A stretch of DNA of 64,000 nucleotides from Rhodococcus sp. UNC23MFCrub1.1 (GTDB lineage: Bacteria; Actinomycetota; Actinomycetes; Mycobacteriales; Mycobacteriaceae). This document shows positions 50,470 through 59,894 of the stretch, piece after piece. The position numbers and the translations under genes are program-made. The notes under the pieces are model-generated. The model was not told the origin of the DNA and ran no database searches. It worked only from the letters and a program-made list of their open reading frames with translations. Each line of letters starts with the position of its first letter. The first letter of the stretch is position 1. Location: the NCBI RefSeq assembly GCF_000686025.1, contig NZ_JMLQ01000001.1, positions 806,001 to 870,000 on the forward strand. The letters run 5' to 3'.

Positions 50470-52229
50470 TCGACTCTCCCCTGTGACGTGGGCGGGAGGT
50501 CGACGACCGCCAGCGCGGATTCGGTGATGCTTCCGAGAATCAGCTGCGTGCCGCGTCGGACCACGCTGGTCACCATCGAGTACTCGGGAGATGCCGACTG
50601 CAGGTCGTGCACGACCGTGCCGCCGGAGTCGAGAGCGATCACCCACGTCGTGGACTCGCCCTGTCGCACACTCTCGGGGAGGCGGTACGCGAACCTCCGG
50701 ACGATGCCGGGGAGCTGCGCGACCCGATCGTGCAGTGTGCTGCGCGGCGTCGCCAGGGCCACCCACAGAAGGTCACCGTCGACCGAGACGTTGTCGGGGA
50801 AGGCAGGCAGATTGTCGACGACGACATGCGGCGGTCCGGCGTGACCGTCGACGAGGGGGTACCGCAGTACGGCGAAGTCGCCTGTCGAGATCACGGTGAC
50901 GGAATCCTCGTCGTCCGAGACCGCCAGCCCGTTGGCGAACTGGACACCGTCGACGAGCGTGCGCGCGGCGCCGTCGGGCGACACCACCGCCAGCCGGCCC
51001 GTGCCGGAGTGCTCGAGGAGATCGGCGAGGAAGTCGTGGAACCCGAACCGCCGGGTGGACACCGTGAAGTAGATGTTGCCCGACCGCCCCTGGACGATGT
51101 TCGACGCGAAGGTGATCGGTTCGCCGTCGAGTCGGTCGAGAAGGACGTCGACCACCCCGGTGCCGAGATCCACGCGGAGAACACCTCGTTCGGCATCGCA
51201 CACCAGCAACGTGGCGTCGTCGACGACGGTGATGCCGAGCGGTCGACCTCCCGTGTGCGCGAGAGTCTCGACGCCGTGACCGGTGTCGTCGATGGTGACC
51301 CGGACGATGCGCCCGTCCTCCAGGCCGGTGAGTACTCGCCCCCGCGAGTCCAGCCTGACGTCCTCCGGCCCGCGGCCCGGTAGTTCGAGACGCCGAATCG
51401 ACGCCACCGGCTCCCTGCTCGTCACCTGCCGTGCTCGGGCCGGCGCGCTCGGTGGAGTCCACCGGACCGGGCGTAGTCGCGGAGCCACCGTGGAAGTGGG
51501 TCGAACGGCCTCGCTCGGGTGCGCGTCGCCGGCGATCACGGCGGCCACGGCACCGGCCGAACTCCACGGGGCACCGTGCCCCTCGCGCCGCAGCGGATAC
51601 GCGGTGGTGCGCGGGCCGCCTGCACTGTCGGCCATCGCGGCCGGATCCACACGTCGGTCGTTCAGGCCGTACACCAGTGAGACCGGGACGGACAGTCTCG
51701 ACAGTCGTTCTCTCAGCGGCGCTTCGGTCACGTAGTGGTCGATCGCCGTCGAGGACGCGCGGAACCGACGCAGTCCCGTCGCGACGAGGTCCCGCACCGC
51801 GAACTCCGGAACCGGACCACCGGGAGCGAACGCCGACGCGAGACCGGACCGGAGCCTGCGCTCGGGCAGCATCGTCCACACCGCGGCGCCGAGGACCGGC
51901 ACACCGAGAACCATCTCGGAGACACCTCTGGCCGTCAGCCGACTCGCCGTGGTCGGCGGAGTCGCGACCAGCACCAGACGGGTCACGAGGCCCGGGAACT
52001 GCTCCGCCAGGGACGTGGCGACGAGTCCGCCACGCGAGTGCCCCACCACGACAGCGGGATCGCTGCCGGCGGCCCGGACCGCCCGGGCGATGTCGAGGGC
52101 GTCCTGCTCGATCGACGCGGTACCCGCGATCTCGGGCGCGAGCACCGTACCGGTGAGCAGCAGTCGAACGCGATCCCAGATCGCAGGCGACCCGCCGAGT
52201 CCGTGCAGGAGGACGACGGGCTCGCTCAT
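50463..52229 (-). CDS. alpha/beta hydrolase fused to an SMP-30/strictosidine-synthase-like propeller
   Basis: 588 residues in two domains. Residues 1-230 are an alpha/beta hydrolase (VVLLHGLGGSPAIWDRV, nucleophile Ser in VVVGHSRGGLVA, Asp in VYGLNDRRVDP, His in REGHGAPW). Residues about 270-588 form a six-bladed propeller of the gluconolactonase/strictosidine-synthase group (GPEDVRLDSRGRVLTGLEDG, ANGLAVSDDEDSVTVIST, FPDNVSVDGDLLWVALA). Both halves could open lactones, the product class of the coupled Baeyer-Villiger monooxygenase (ATGA overlap). No frameshift or stop separates the domains. Confidence 0.88.
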   Translation of the reverse strand: MSEPVVLLHGLGGSPAIWDRVRLLLTGTVLAPEIAGTASIEQDALDIARAVRAAGSDPAVVVGHSRGGLVATSLAEQFPGLVTRLVLVATPPTTASRLTARGVSEMVLGVPVLGAAVWTMLPERRLRSGLASAFAPGGPVPEFAVRDLVATGLRRFRASSTAIDHYVTEAPLRERLSRLSVPVSLVYGLNDRRVDPAAMADSAGGPRTTAYPLRREGHGAPWSSAGAVAAVIAGDAHPSEAVRPTSTVAPRLRPVRWTPPSAPARARQVTSREPVASIRRLELPGRGPEDVRLDSRGRVLTGLEDGRIVRVTIDDTGHGVETLAHTGGRPLGITVVDDATLLVCDAERGVLRVDLGTGVVDVLLDRLDGEPITFASNIVQGRSGNIYFTVSTRRFGFHDFLADLLEHSGTGRLAVVSPDGAARTLVDGVQFANGLAVSDDEDSVTVISTGDFAVLRYPLVDGHAGPPHVVVDNLPAFPDNVSVDGDLLWVALATPRSTLHDRVAQLPGIVRRFAYRLPESVRQGESTTWVIALDSGGTVVHDLQSASPEYSMVTSVVRRGTQLILGSITESALAVVDLPPTSQGRVEW

Positions 52230-53716
52230 CGCGGCACCGCGTCCGCGTGGACCGCGTGGTGCTTCTCGTCGAATCGCGTGGCACGGCGTCGATACCCGAG
52301 GATGCTGCCCGGCCAGAGATTGCTGTTGCGGCCGGCGGGGTCGAGGTACCAACTCGAGCACCCACCGCTCGTCCACACCGTCCCGTCGGTGAGGTCGTCG
52401 ATGTCGGTCGAGTACTCGGCCTGCGCCCGGGCGGTCGGCTCGATGGAACCGCGTGCGGTCATCGCACGACGCATCGCCTTCTCGATGTATGCGATCTGAG
52501 ACTCGAACATCAGGATCACCGACGTGTGGCCGAGTGCGATGTTCGGTCCGTGCATCAGATAGAGATTCGGGAATCCCGCGACGGTCGTTCCCAGGTAGGC
52601 CCGCGGACTGTCGCCCCACGTGTCCGCCATCGATCGACCCGACCCGTCGAAGACACTGTCCGTCAGCGGAAGTCGACTGGTGTCGAACCCGGTGCCGAAG
52701 ATGACGGCGTCCACCTCGTGCGCGGTGCCGTTCGTGTCGATCACTCCGGTCGGAGTCACGGTCGCCACGCCCGCCGTCTCGACGGACACGTTGGGTTGCG
52801 CCAGGGCCGGGTAGTACTCGTCGGACAGCAGGATCCGCTTGCAGCCCATCCGATAGTCCGGTGTGAGTTTCTGCCGCAGAACAGGATCGCTCACGGCATG
52901 CGCGAGGTGCGCACGACCCTCGCGCTCCCCGATCGCCATCAATGCAGGATGGCGGAAGGCCAGGAGCTTCACCTCTCGCTCGAGGTAGATGGCCGCGCGC
53001 GCAGCACGCTGGTATCCGGGAACCGACTTCAGAAGGGTCCGCGTGCGTGCGGAGATGGGCTTGTCGTCGCGCGGCATCACCCACGGTGCCGTGCGCTGGA
53101 ACAGGGTCAGGGACTCCACCAGCGGTTGGATTCTCGGGACGAACTGGATGGCCGAGGCACCGGTACCGACGACGGCGACGCGCATACCCGTCAGATCCGT
53201 GTCGTGGTCCCACTGCGACGAGTGGAACATCGGACCCGCGAAGGACTCGATGCCGTCGACGGCGGGGAGAGAGGGGTCGGCGAGGGATCCCGTGGCGAGA
53301 ACGACGTGATCCGCGGTCGACGTCCCGCGCGGCGTCTCGAGAGTCCATCGCGCCGCTGCCGCGTCCCAGGTGAGGGACGTGACCGGGCACTGCGTCCGGA
53401 GTCGCGGGAGCAACCCGTGGTCCCGCGCCACCCGGTCGAGGTACTCGCGGATCTCGGGCTGCCGTGCGTAGGTGTGACGCCACCGGTGGCTGGGAGCGAA
53501 CGAGAACGAATAGAGGAGGCTCTGGACGTCGCACGCAGCACCCGGATAGTCGTTGTCGCGCCACACCCCGCCGAGCGTCGCCGCGCGCTCGAAGATGACG
53601 ACGCTCCCCTGGTGCAACGGTGCCAGCCCGATCGCTGCTCCGACTCCCGCGAAACCCGAGCCGATGACCGCCAGCGTGTGGTGGTCGGAACTCGTGGTGG
53701 TCCCGGACGATGTCAT
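52226..53716 (-). CDS. Baeyer-Villiger-type flavin monooxygenase
   Basis: 496 residues. FAD loop VIGSGFAGVGAAIG, NADPH loop VAVVGTGASAIQFVP, and between them FAGPMFHSSQW, an exact match to the Baeyer-Villiger fingerprint FxGxxxHxxxW. It inserts oxygen next to a ketone, giving an ester or lactone. GTGFDTSRLPL is the usual C-terminal ATG-type motif. Flanked by thioesterase (1-nt overlap) and lactonase-like fusion, so a cyclic ketone substrate is plausible. Confidence 0.93.
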   Translation of the reverse strand: MTSSGTTTSSDHHTLAVIGSGFAGVGAAIGLAPLHQGSVVIFERAATLGGVWRDNDYPGAACDVQSLLYSFSFAPSHRWRHTYARQPEIREYLDRVARDHGLLPRLRTQCPVTSLTWDAAAARWTLETPRGTSTADHVVLATGSLADPSLPAVDGIESFAGPMFHSSQWDHDTDLTGMRVAVVGTGASAIQFVPRIQPLVESLTLFQRTAPWVMPRDDKPISARTRTLLKSVPGYQRAARAAIYLEREVKLLAFRHPALMAIGEREGRAHLAHAVSDPVLRQKLTPDYRMGCKRILLSDEYYPALAQPNVSVETAGVATVTPTGVIDTNGTAHEVDAVIFGTGFDTSRLPLTDSVFDGSGRSMADTWGDSPRAYLGTTVAGFPNLYLMHGPNIALGHTSVILMFESQIAYIEKAMRRAMTARGSIEPTARAQAEYSTDIDDLTDGTVWTSGGCSSWYLDPAGRNSNLWPGSILGYRRRATRFDEKHHAVHADAVPR

Positions 53717-54246
53717 CACTGACCCTCTTTCCCTGCGTGGTGCTGACGGGCGAACTCCGACCATTCCGCGACTGCTGTCGGGATGCGGTCGGGCAGCACG
53801 AACGTGCCGTCGAGAGCGAGGATCCGCGCCGGCGGCACCGACCCGCCGCCCCGATCGGTCAGTCGGACGGACACCACCGCGGTGGCATGGTCGACGTCGC
53901 GAATGTGGAAGACCTGCTCGAAGTACAGGTTCTTGGCATCGGTACCGATCAGACGGGTCCGCACGCGATACGCACGCGGGAAGGTCAGCGAGCGCCGGTA
54001 GGTGATGCTCTGCGCCGTGACGACGGGACTCCACCCCCGCACGCGGAATTGGTGCCACAGACCGGTTCTCGCGTAGTACGCGATGCGGGCCGCGTCCAGA
54101 ACGGACAGGTACCGGCCGTTGGTCATGTGCATCAGGATGTCGAGATCCGCCGGGAGTACGCGGAACCGTGTCTCGAGAGGATCACCCACTCGCGCCGTCC
54201 GTCCGAACGAGTGCATGCGGAGGACCCAGCGCAGCATCATGATCAC
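53716..54246 (-). CDS. hotdog thioesterase (THEM6/4HBT-like)
   Basis: 176 residues. Hotdog motif RFRVLPADLDILMHMTNGRYLSVLDAAR is the acyl-CoA thioesterase signature with the catalytic Asp. YFEQVFHIRDVDHATAVVSVRL forms later strands. Hydrolyses a CoA thioester, presumably in the same pathway. First gene of the monooxygenase operon unless the upstream TetR gene is co-transcribed (134-nt gap). Confidence 0.85.
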   Translation of the reverse strand: MIMMLRWVLRMHSFGRTARVGDPLETRFRVLPADLDILMHMTNGRYLSVLDAARIAYYARTGLWHQFRVRGWSPVVTAQSITYRRSLTFPRAYRVRTRLIGTDAKNLYFEQVFHIRDVDHATAVVSVRLTDRGGGSVPPARILALDGTFVLPDRIPTAVAEWSEFARQHHAGKEGQ

Positions 54247-54380
54247 GGGCCACTCCTCGCCGGACGACGGTATCGATCACTCGAGTGTGGCCTTCGGGAG
54301 CGTCGCGCACGATGGCTGTCGCGACACGGCGCCGCACGATGCGTTGTGCACGTGCCCACCGCCACGAGGGATGCGCGGCG

Positions 54381-54968
54381 TCAGTGCCCGGTGACCACGC
54401 CGAAGGCTCTCACCACGAGGTCCACGACGTCGTCGAGCGACAGGTCGTCGCGCTCGACGTACTCGTCGGCCGCCCGGTCGAGGAATCCCGTCCAGGCGAC
54501 GACCGCCGTCTGCATCACCGGAGTCAGGGGCTGCCCCAGTCCGACGATGTCCGCCACCTGACGCGCGCCTGCCGCACGTGCCTCGCGGAGCGCCCGTTCG
54601 ACGGCCGGATCGCCCAGCACGCCCTCGACGACGACGCGGACGTACAGCGTCCGATGGTTCTCCAGGAACTCGATGTGCCGTCGGACGAAACCGTCGAGGC
54701 GTTGCTCCGGAGTCTGCTCGTCCACCCTCGGGCTCTGGTGATGCACCAAGCGCGACAACACGTCTGCGAGCGCCGCGGCCACCAGGCCCTGCTTGTCGGT
54801 GAAGTAGTAGAACAGCAACCCGTGGGCCACATCGGCCCGCCGGGAGATGGCGGCCGCGCTGATGTCCGCGTCGCCGCCCTCGCTCATGAGGGCGATGGCC
54901 GCATCGATGAGTGCCTGTCGACGATCCCGTCGCGGACGACGCGCGCCGTCGGGGGGGTTCGCGGACAT
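54381..54968 (-). CDS. TetR-family regulator of the catabolic island
   Basis: 195 residues. Helix-turn-helix SEGGDADISAAAISRRADVAHGLLFYYFTDKQGLV at about 28-62. It sits between the two halves of the island: divergent from the dioxygenase-FAH-hydroxylase-SDR operon, and upstream of the monooxygenase operon on its own strand. TTGACTGACAGTCAA lies 52 nt from its start and fits as its operator. Confidence 0.88.
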   Translation of the reverse strand: MSANPPDGARRPRRDRRQALIDAAIALMSEGGDADISAAAISRRADVAHGLLFYYFTDKQGLVAAALADVLSRLVHHQSPRVDEQTPEQRLDGFVRRHIEFLENHRTLYVRVVVEGVLGDPAVERALREARAAGARQVADIVGLGQPLTPVMQTAVVAWTGFLDRAADEYVERDDLSLDDVVDLVVRAFGVVTGH

Positions 54969-55019
54969 GGCACCGAGGGTAGTGCACCCCGCCCCGCACC
55001 TCGAGCACGAGTCAATTTC

Positions 55020-55034
55020 TTGACTGACAGTCAA
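55020..55034. promoter_or_regulatory. TetR operator of the catabolic island
   Basis: TTGACTGACAGTCAA: perfect 6-bp arms with a 3-nt centre, midway between the TetR start (54968) and the dioxygenase-like start (55080). It shares TGACTGA with the operator-like palindrome at 32584-32595. Confidence 0.7.
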
Positions 55035-55079
55035 AGTGCTCGTAGCGTCGCGGTCACTTCCCCACGACGAGAGGCGACG

Positions 55080-55718
55080 ATGAACGCGACGGGTGACCAC
55101 ACCGGCTCGGCCGGTCTCGGCAGGCACGGACCGGATCGCATCGCCCACTGGGTGGTGAAATCGACTCGCACCGACGAGATGGTGCGGTGGTACGGCACCG
55201 TCTTCGGGGCGCAGGTCGCGTATCAGGACGACGAGATCACGTTCCTGACCTGGGACGACGAGTCGCACCGCCTGGCGATCATCGCCGTGCCCCCGGTTCT
55301 GCGGCTTCTCTTCCCGCTCGCGAGGCTCAAGCGCAAGGTCTACGGCATCGACCACATCGCGCTGACCTTCACGTCCCTCGAACGGCTGCTCGAGAACTAC
55401 GTGCGGTTGAAGCGCCAGGGCATCCGCCCGGTCTGGTCCATCAACCACGGCCCGACCATCTCCCTCTACTACGAGGATCCCGACGGCATCCGACTCGAGT
55501 TCCAGGTGGAGAACTTCGACCCGGATCACACCGCGGCGTTCTTCTACAGCGACGAGTTCGCCCGCAATCCGATCGGCGTGAACGTCGATCCCGACTACCT
55601 GCTGAGCCGACTGCGCAACGGCGAGTCGCCGAAGGAGCTGCGGCGGCGGGAGGCCGGGACCAGGCCGGGCCGGCCGGTCGTGGCGAACAAGAAGACCATC
55701 TCGTTCCGTACCTTGTGA
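55080..55718 (+). CDS. VOC-fold extradiol dioxygenase-like protein
   Basis: 212 residues. Metal-ligand candidates are His in DRIAHWVVKST, His in GIDHIALTF and Glu in GIRLEFQVEN, the His-His-Glu pattern of type I extradiol dioxygenases and glyoxalases. GPTISLYYEDPDGIRLE is the usual last strand. First gene of the plus-strand operon with a FAH-family hydrolase and an aromatic hydroxylase, which favours ring cleavage. Single-domain size also permits a glyoxalase or isomerase role. Confidence 0.85.
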   Translation: MNATGDHTGSAGLGRHGPDRIAHWVVKSTRTDEMVRWYGTVFGAQVAYQDDEITFLTWDDESHRLAIIAVPPVLRLLFPLARLKRKVYGIDHIALTFTSLERLLENYVRLKRQGIRPVWSINHGPTISLYYEDPDGIRLEFQVENFDPDHTAAFFYSDEFARNPIGVNVDPDYLLSRLRNGESPKELRRREAGTRPGRPVVANKKTISFRTL

Positions 55719-55743
55719 TCCCTTCTCGAGAAAGCGAATCACC

Positions 55744-56670
55744 ATGCCCGTGAACGTTGTTCGCACTGCCGAGGGATGGTGGCGCCTGCACGGTGAGACC
55801 GCGGCCCGCATCGACACCACGGCCGACACCACCGGTGATCTGCTCGCCGATCGTGCGGCCGTCGAGAGCGCACACGGCGAGGACGCCGTCGCGGCGGATC
55901 TCGACGTCCTCTCGCCGATCACCGCACCGTGCCGCGTCGTGGCTCAGTTGCTCAACTACCGGTCGCACGCGCTGGACATCGGAGCCGACCCGGCAACGCT
56001 GTACCCCACGTTCTTCCGGAAATCGTCGGCCTCCATCAGCGGCCCCAACGATCCGATCCGCCAACCCGCCGACGTCGCCCTGCTGGATCACGAGATCGAG
56101 CTGGGCATCGTCATCGGGGCGGACGTCCCTGTCGGGACCACGGTCACGCAGGACACCCTGCCGCACTACGCCGCGGGGGTGGTCGTGGCCGACGACGTGT
56201 CGGCGCGCGAGATCCAGCTGACCCGCGTCCAGGTCTACGAGAGCAAGTCCTATCCCACCTTCACGCCACTCGGCCCGCGACTCGTCCTGTTCGACGCAGC
56301 GGACTGGGCGCGGCTTCCCGAGTTGCACATGACCCTGTCCGTCAACGGCGACGTCCGTCAGGATCAGACCATCGGCGATGACCTGATCACGCCACCCGCC
56401 GAGGCACTCACCCGCCTGTCTCGTTTCCAGTACCTCTCCGCAGGAGACGTTCTCCTGACGGGCACGCCCGTCGGAACCGCCATCTCCGCCCCACCGAAGA
56501 TCGTGCAGAAGATCGGCGAACTCCTTCCGCCGGCGGTCAAGTGGAAGATCTTCTTCGCTCGACAGGCGCGCAATCCCCACTATCTCTCCGTCGACGACGT
56601 CGTGACCGCCACCATCCGCACGGCCGACGGCACCATCGACCTCGGCACTCAGCGGACCGTCGTCCGATGA
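55744..56670 (+). CDS. fumarylacetoacetate hydrolase-family enzyme
   Basis: 308 residues. Metal-binding acids in LLDHEIELGIVIG and VVADDVSAREIQ, and LLTGTPVGTAISAPPKIVQK near the end, define the FAH fold (hydrolases, hydratases and decarboxylases of meta-cleavage products). The long C-terminal insertion VKWKIFFARQARNPHYLS is seen in some actinobacterial subgroups. Overlaps the next gene by ATGA. Confidence 0.9.
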   Translation: MPVNVVRTAEGWWRLHGETAARIDTTADTTGDLLADRAAVESAHGEDAVAADLDVLSPITAPCRVVAQLLNYRSHALDIGADPATLYPTFFRKSSASISGPNDPIRQPADVALLDHEIELGIVIGADVPVGTTVTQDTLPHYAAGVVVADDVSAREIQLTRVQVYESKSYPTFTPLGPRLVLFDAADWARLPELHMTLSVNGDVRQDQTIGDDLITPPAEALTRLSRFQYLSAGDVLLTGTPVGTAISAPPKIVQKIGELLPPAVKWKIFFARQARNPHYLSVDDVVTATIRTADGTIDLGTQRTVVR

Positions 56671-58448
56671 CGACTCCGGTGGTGATCGTCGGCGCGGGTC
56701 CGGCAGGCGCCACAGCCGCACTGCTGTTGGCTCGCAGGGGTATCCGCACCACTGTCCTGGAGCGTCGAGCCACGCCGCTCTTCCATCCGGCCGCACACGT
56801 GATCAATGCCCGCACGCTCGAGATCTGGCACGAGTACAGCCCCGATCTCGCGTCGGCCATCGCGTCGATGTCGCCTCCGCACGACGAGGTGAACCTCATC
56901 AGTTGGTTCGGCGGCATCGGCGACGGCCCCATCGGGTCCATCGACCTGCTGTCCGATCCCGATCGGAAAGCAGTCGTCGAGAGCCAGAGCCCGTACATGG
57001 TCTCGCACATCGGACAGCACCTGCTCATGCCCGTGCTGTGGAACGCGCTGGACGAGGACCCGCTCATCGACTTCCGCCGCGGCGTCACGGTTCTGGATGT
57101 CGAGTCCACACCCGAGGTCGCCCGAGTGCGAACGCGCAGTGGAGATGACGACGGAGAGCTGACCGCTCGATACGTGTTGGGGTGCGACGGGGCCAACAGC
57201 CCTGTTCGCGACGCCACTGGAATCGACCTCGTTGGGCCGGTCCTGGCGAACATGGGCAGCGCGTTCTTCACCTCGCACACGCTGTTCCCGGACGACGCTC
57301 GTCCACTTCTGAGCTGGATCTATACGCCGGATCTGTGCGGCGTCCTGATCTCCCACGCCGATCACCGGTACATCCTCATGACGGCCTACCTGCACCCGGC
57401 CCAGGAGATCGCCGCGAACAGCCGCCAGTTCTGGGCCGACATGTTGCCGAAGGTGCTCGGTGACAAAGACTTCGAGCTGGAGTCGACCGGCACCTGGGTG
57501 ATGACGTCGCAGACCGCGGACTCGTTCCGCCGCGGGCGGCTCCTGCTCCTCGGTGACGCTGCGCATCGGTTCCCGCACACCGGCGGCTTCGGCCTGAACT
57601 CCGGGGTGCAGGACGCGCACAATCTCGCGTGGAAGCTCGACGCGGTGCTGTCCGGCACTGCCTCTCCCACTCTGCTCGACACCTACGAGACGGAACGCCG
57701 ACCGGTGGTGGAGAAGTTCGCGGAGCAGAGTGTGGCCAACCATTTCCGGCTCGACGACATCGGTGGACGCATCGGCATCACCAACAGGATGCTGGCGGTC
57801 GCGACCCGGGTCGCGGCGCGTGCACCGCTCGCGTCGCTCCCCGACCGGCTCGTCGCGCCGATGGCCACGGCGATGATGCGTCGGCAGATGCGTCGAGCGC
57901 GGCGACTGCATCCTCGGGCTCCGGGTTCGACGGCACTGCGCGGGCAGATCGCGGAGGCGTTGCCCGGTCAGATCGAACACTTCGTCTCCACCGGTCTGCA
58001 GTTCGGCTATCTGCACACGAGCGACCTCGTCGCCGACGACGACTCTGCAGTGCGGCCGCCCGAGGACGTGGTCGACTATCTCCCCACCACCTACCCCGGC
58101 GCCCGGCTTCCCCACGCGATGATCTCGACGCGCGGGCTCACCACGGGCATCCACGACGTACTCCACCGGACCTCGTTGACGCTCCTCGCGCTCGACGACG
58201 ACGGGTGGGAGAACGAGCTCGGCACTCACCGCATCGCGGGCCCGGGCGTCGTGGTGGTCCCCGTCGACGCACCGGACCCCGCAGACCGGCGTCGACTGAT
58301 CGACCTGCTGGAGGTCGGTGAGAAGGGAGCCGTGCTCGTCCGCCCGGACGGGCACGTGGCCTGGCGTACGACCTCGCCGGCGTCGTCGGGTGTGGCCGAG
58401 TTGACGAGATTCCTCGAACGCTGGCGCCAGCACTATCCGATGCGGTGA
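56667..58448 (+). CDS. FAD-dependent aromatic ring hydroxylase (PheA/MhpA type)
   Basis: 593 residues, group A flavoprotein monooxygenase: VVIVGAGPAGATAALLLARRG at the N-terminus, conserved CDGANSPVRDATGI (DG motif) and LLGDAAHRFPHTGGFGLNSGVQDAHNLAWKL (GD motif). A C-terminal thioredoxin-like part (residues about 480-593) is typical of phenol hydroxylase and MhpA relatives. Would hydroxylate a phenolic ring to give the diol for the dioxygenase-like protein. Confidence 0.92.
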   Translation: MTTPVVIVGAGPAGATAALLLARRGIRTTVLERRATPLFHPAAHVINARTLEIWHEYSPDLASAIASMSPPHDEVNLISWFGGIGDGPIGSIDLLSDPDRKAVVESQSPYMVSHIGQHLLMPVLWNALDEDPLIDFRRGVTVLDVESTPEVARVRTRSGDDDGELTARYVLGCDGANSPVRDATGIDLVGPVLANMGSAFFTSHTLFPDDARPLLSWIYTPDLCGVLISHADHRYILMTAYLHPAQEIAANSRQFWADMLPKVLGDKDFELESTGTWVMTSQTADSFRRGRLLLLGDAAHRFPHTGGFGLNSGVQDAHNLAWKLDAVLSGTASPTLLDTYETERRPVVEKFAEQSVANHFRLDDIGGRIGITNRMLAVATRVAARAPLASLPDRLVAPMATAMMRRQMRRARRLHPRAPGSTALRGQIAEALPGQIEHFVSTGLQFGYLHTSDLVADDDSAVRPPEDVVDYLPTTYPGARLPHAMISTRGLTTGIHDVLHRTSLTLLALDDDGWENELGTHRIAGPGVVVVPVDAPDPADRRRLIDLLEVGEKGAVLVRPDGHVAWRTTSPASSGVAELTRFLERWRQHYPMR

Positions 58449-58519
58449 CAGCGGCATGTCGAGGGTTCCGCGCTCCGATTCCTTCGGCAGCACCGGAACC
58501 GACGGGGTTGACTGTGCCC

Positions 58520-59248
58520 ATGACTGACACGAGGGTCGCCATCGTGACCGGCGGTGGACGCGGGATCGGACGGGCCATCAGCCTGGCCCTGGCCCGCGCC
58601 GGGTGGGACGTGGTGATCGGCTACCACTCCGACGCGGACTCGGCCGACGCCGTCGCAGCTGACGTCACAGCCCTCGGTCGCCGCGCGTTGTGCTGCGCGG
58701 TCGACATCGTCGACGAGGATTCCGTCGCCGCGTTCTTCGCGGCAGCGGAGACGTTCGGGCCGGTGACCGGGGTGGTGAACAACGCCGGCGCGGCCACCGC
58801 AGTGGGGCGGCTCGAGGACAACGACCTCGCGGCGATCCACCGGGACCTCGACGTCGACCTCTTCGGAGTGATCGTCTGCTGCAAGTTCGCGCAGGCAGCA
58901 CTCATGAGACAGGGCGGTGGATCGATCGTCTCGATCTCGTCCGCGGCCGCGACGCTCGGAAGTCCGTCGAGGTACGTCCACTACGCGGCAGCGAAAGCCG
59001 GAGTCGACGCACTGACACTCGGACTGTCGAAAGAACTTGCCCCCGCGATTCGCGTGAACGCCGTGTCGCCCGGCACGATCTGGACCGACTTCCACCAGGA
59101 GCCGGACCGGCCCGCGCAGGTCGCCCCGACGGTGCCGCTCGGTCGAGCGGGCACCGTCGACGACATCGCGGGAGCCGTCGTCTGGCTCATGTCCGAGGAC
59201 GCGAGTTACGTGACGGGTGCGGTGCTCCGGGTGGCCGGTGGACTGTGA
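58520..59248 (+). CDS. short-chain dehydrogenase/reductase, FabG-like
   Basis: 242 residues from MTDTRVAIVTGGGRGIGRAI (GTG at 58514 is an alternative). VVNNAGAATAV, catalytic Ser in VSISSAAATLG, Tyr/Lys in VHYAAAKAGVDAL, and a C-terminal SYVTGAVLRVAGGL typical of FabG-type enzymes. Follows the hydroxylase by 72 nt on the same strand, probably the last gene of that operon. Confidence 0.9.
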   Translation: MTDTRVAIVTGGGRGIGRAISLALARAGWDVVIGYHSDADSADAVAADVTALGRRALCCAVDIVDEDSVAAFFAAAETFGPVTGVVNNAGAATAVGRLEDNDLAAIHRDLDVDLFGVIVCCKFAQAALMRQGGGSIVSISSAAATLGSPSRYVHYAAAKAGVDALTLGLSKELAPAIRVNAVSPGTIWTDFHQEPDRPAQVAPTVPLGRAGTVDDIAGAVVWLMSEDASYVTGAVLRVAGGL

Positions 59249-59249
59249 A

Positions 59250-59852
59250 CTACCTGCGGTGCGGACCCACCTTGTTCTCCGAGTTCTCGTAGTCCCCCCG
59301 GTAGAGGCGATTGCTGAACGGCTTCTCGTTCACGGGGATCTCGATGAGCCAGTCGTGCTCACGGATGTCACGCGGCCGATACGACCCCTTGAACGTCACG
59401 GTCACCGCGCCACCGCGTTCCGCAGCGGCCTCCTCGGTGGCCTCGCGACCGGTGTTGAACGTCTCGGCGAGGTCGCGGCCGTCGTTGCCGACGATGATGG
59501 TCCCGTCGTGCACGAACTGGACGAAGGTGCCGTTCGTGGCCGCTGCGGTTCCGGCGACGGCCGACCCCAACTCCGGGTTCAGTTCGGCGACGAAGTCGGG
59601 GGTGCCCGGCGCGGCCTCGCGGTCGTCCGCTCGTACGTCCGCGTGGCGGGCCGGTGCGGGCGCGAGGGTGACGTACTGGCCGAGGGCACTGTGGCGTCCG
59701 CGGTCGACGATGTCCCAGACGTGCGAACTCGAGGTGACCTTCACCCTCCCGTCGTGGAAGACGGTGACGCGGTCGGCGCCGTTGCTCAGAATCGTGCGCT
59801 TCGCGTTGGGGGGCATCCGGTAAGTATGCGCCCCGGGACCGTCCGCACTCAC
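59250..59852 (-). CDS. hypothetical protein
   Basis: 200 residues at most; ATG of MPPNAKRTILS at 59816 is an alternative start. No family recognised. Mostly beta-rich with several DGxIIVGNDG and FHDGRVKV turns, and a C-terminal FSNRLYRGDYENSENKVGP. No signal peptide, Cys or obvious catalytic motif. It converges on the SDR gene with a 1-nt gap. Third-position GC bias is normal, which supports a real gene. Confidence 0.6.
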   Translation of the reverse strand: MSADGPGAHTYRMPPNAKRTILSNGADRVTVFHDGRVKVTSSSHVWDIVDRGRHSALGQYVTLAPAPARHADVRADDREAAPGTPDFVAELNPELGSAVAGTAAATNGTFVQFVHDGTIIVGNDGRDLAETFNTGREATEEAAAERGGAVTVTFKGSYRPRDIREHDWLIEIPVNEKPFSNRLYRGDYENSENKVGPHRR

Positions 59853-59894
59853 GCTCGGCTCCGAAGACGTGGGCCGTGGTGAGGCCAGGCGCGA

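Noticed and set aside
56649-58493. 614-codon open frame on the minus strand
   Set aside because: Antisense to the ring hydroxylase; composition is that of a reverse-strand artefact.
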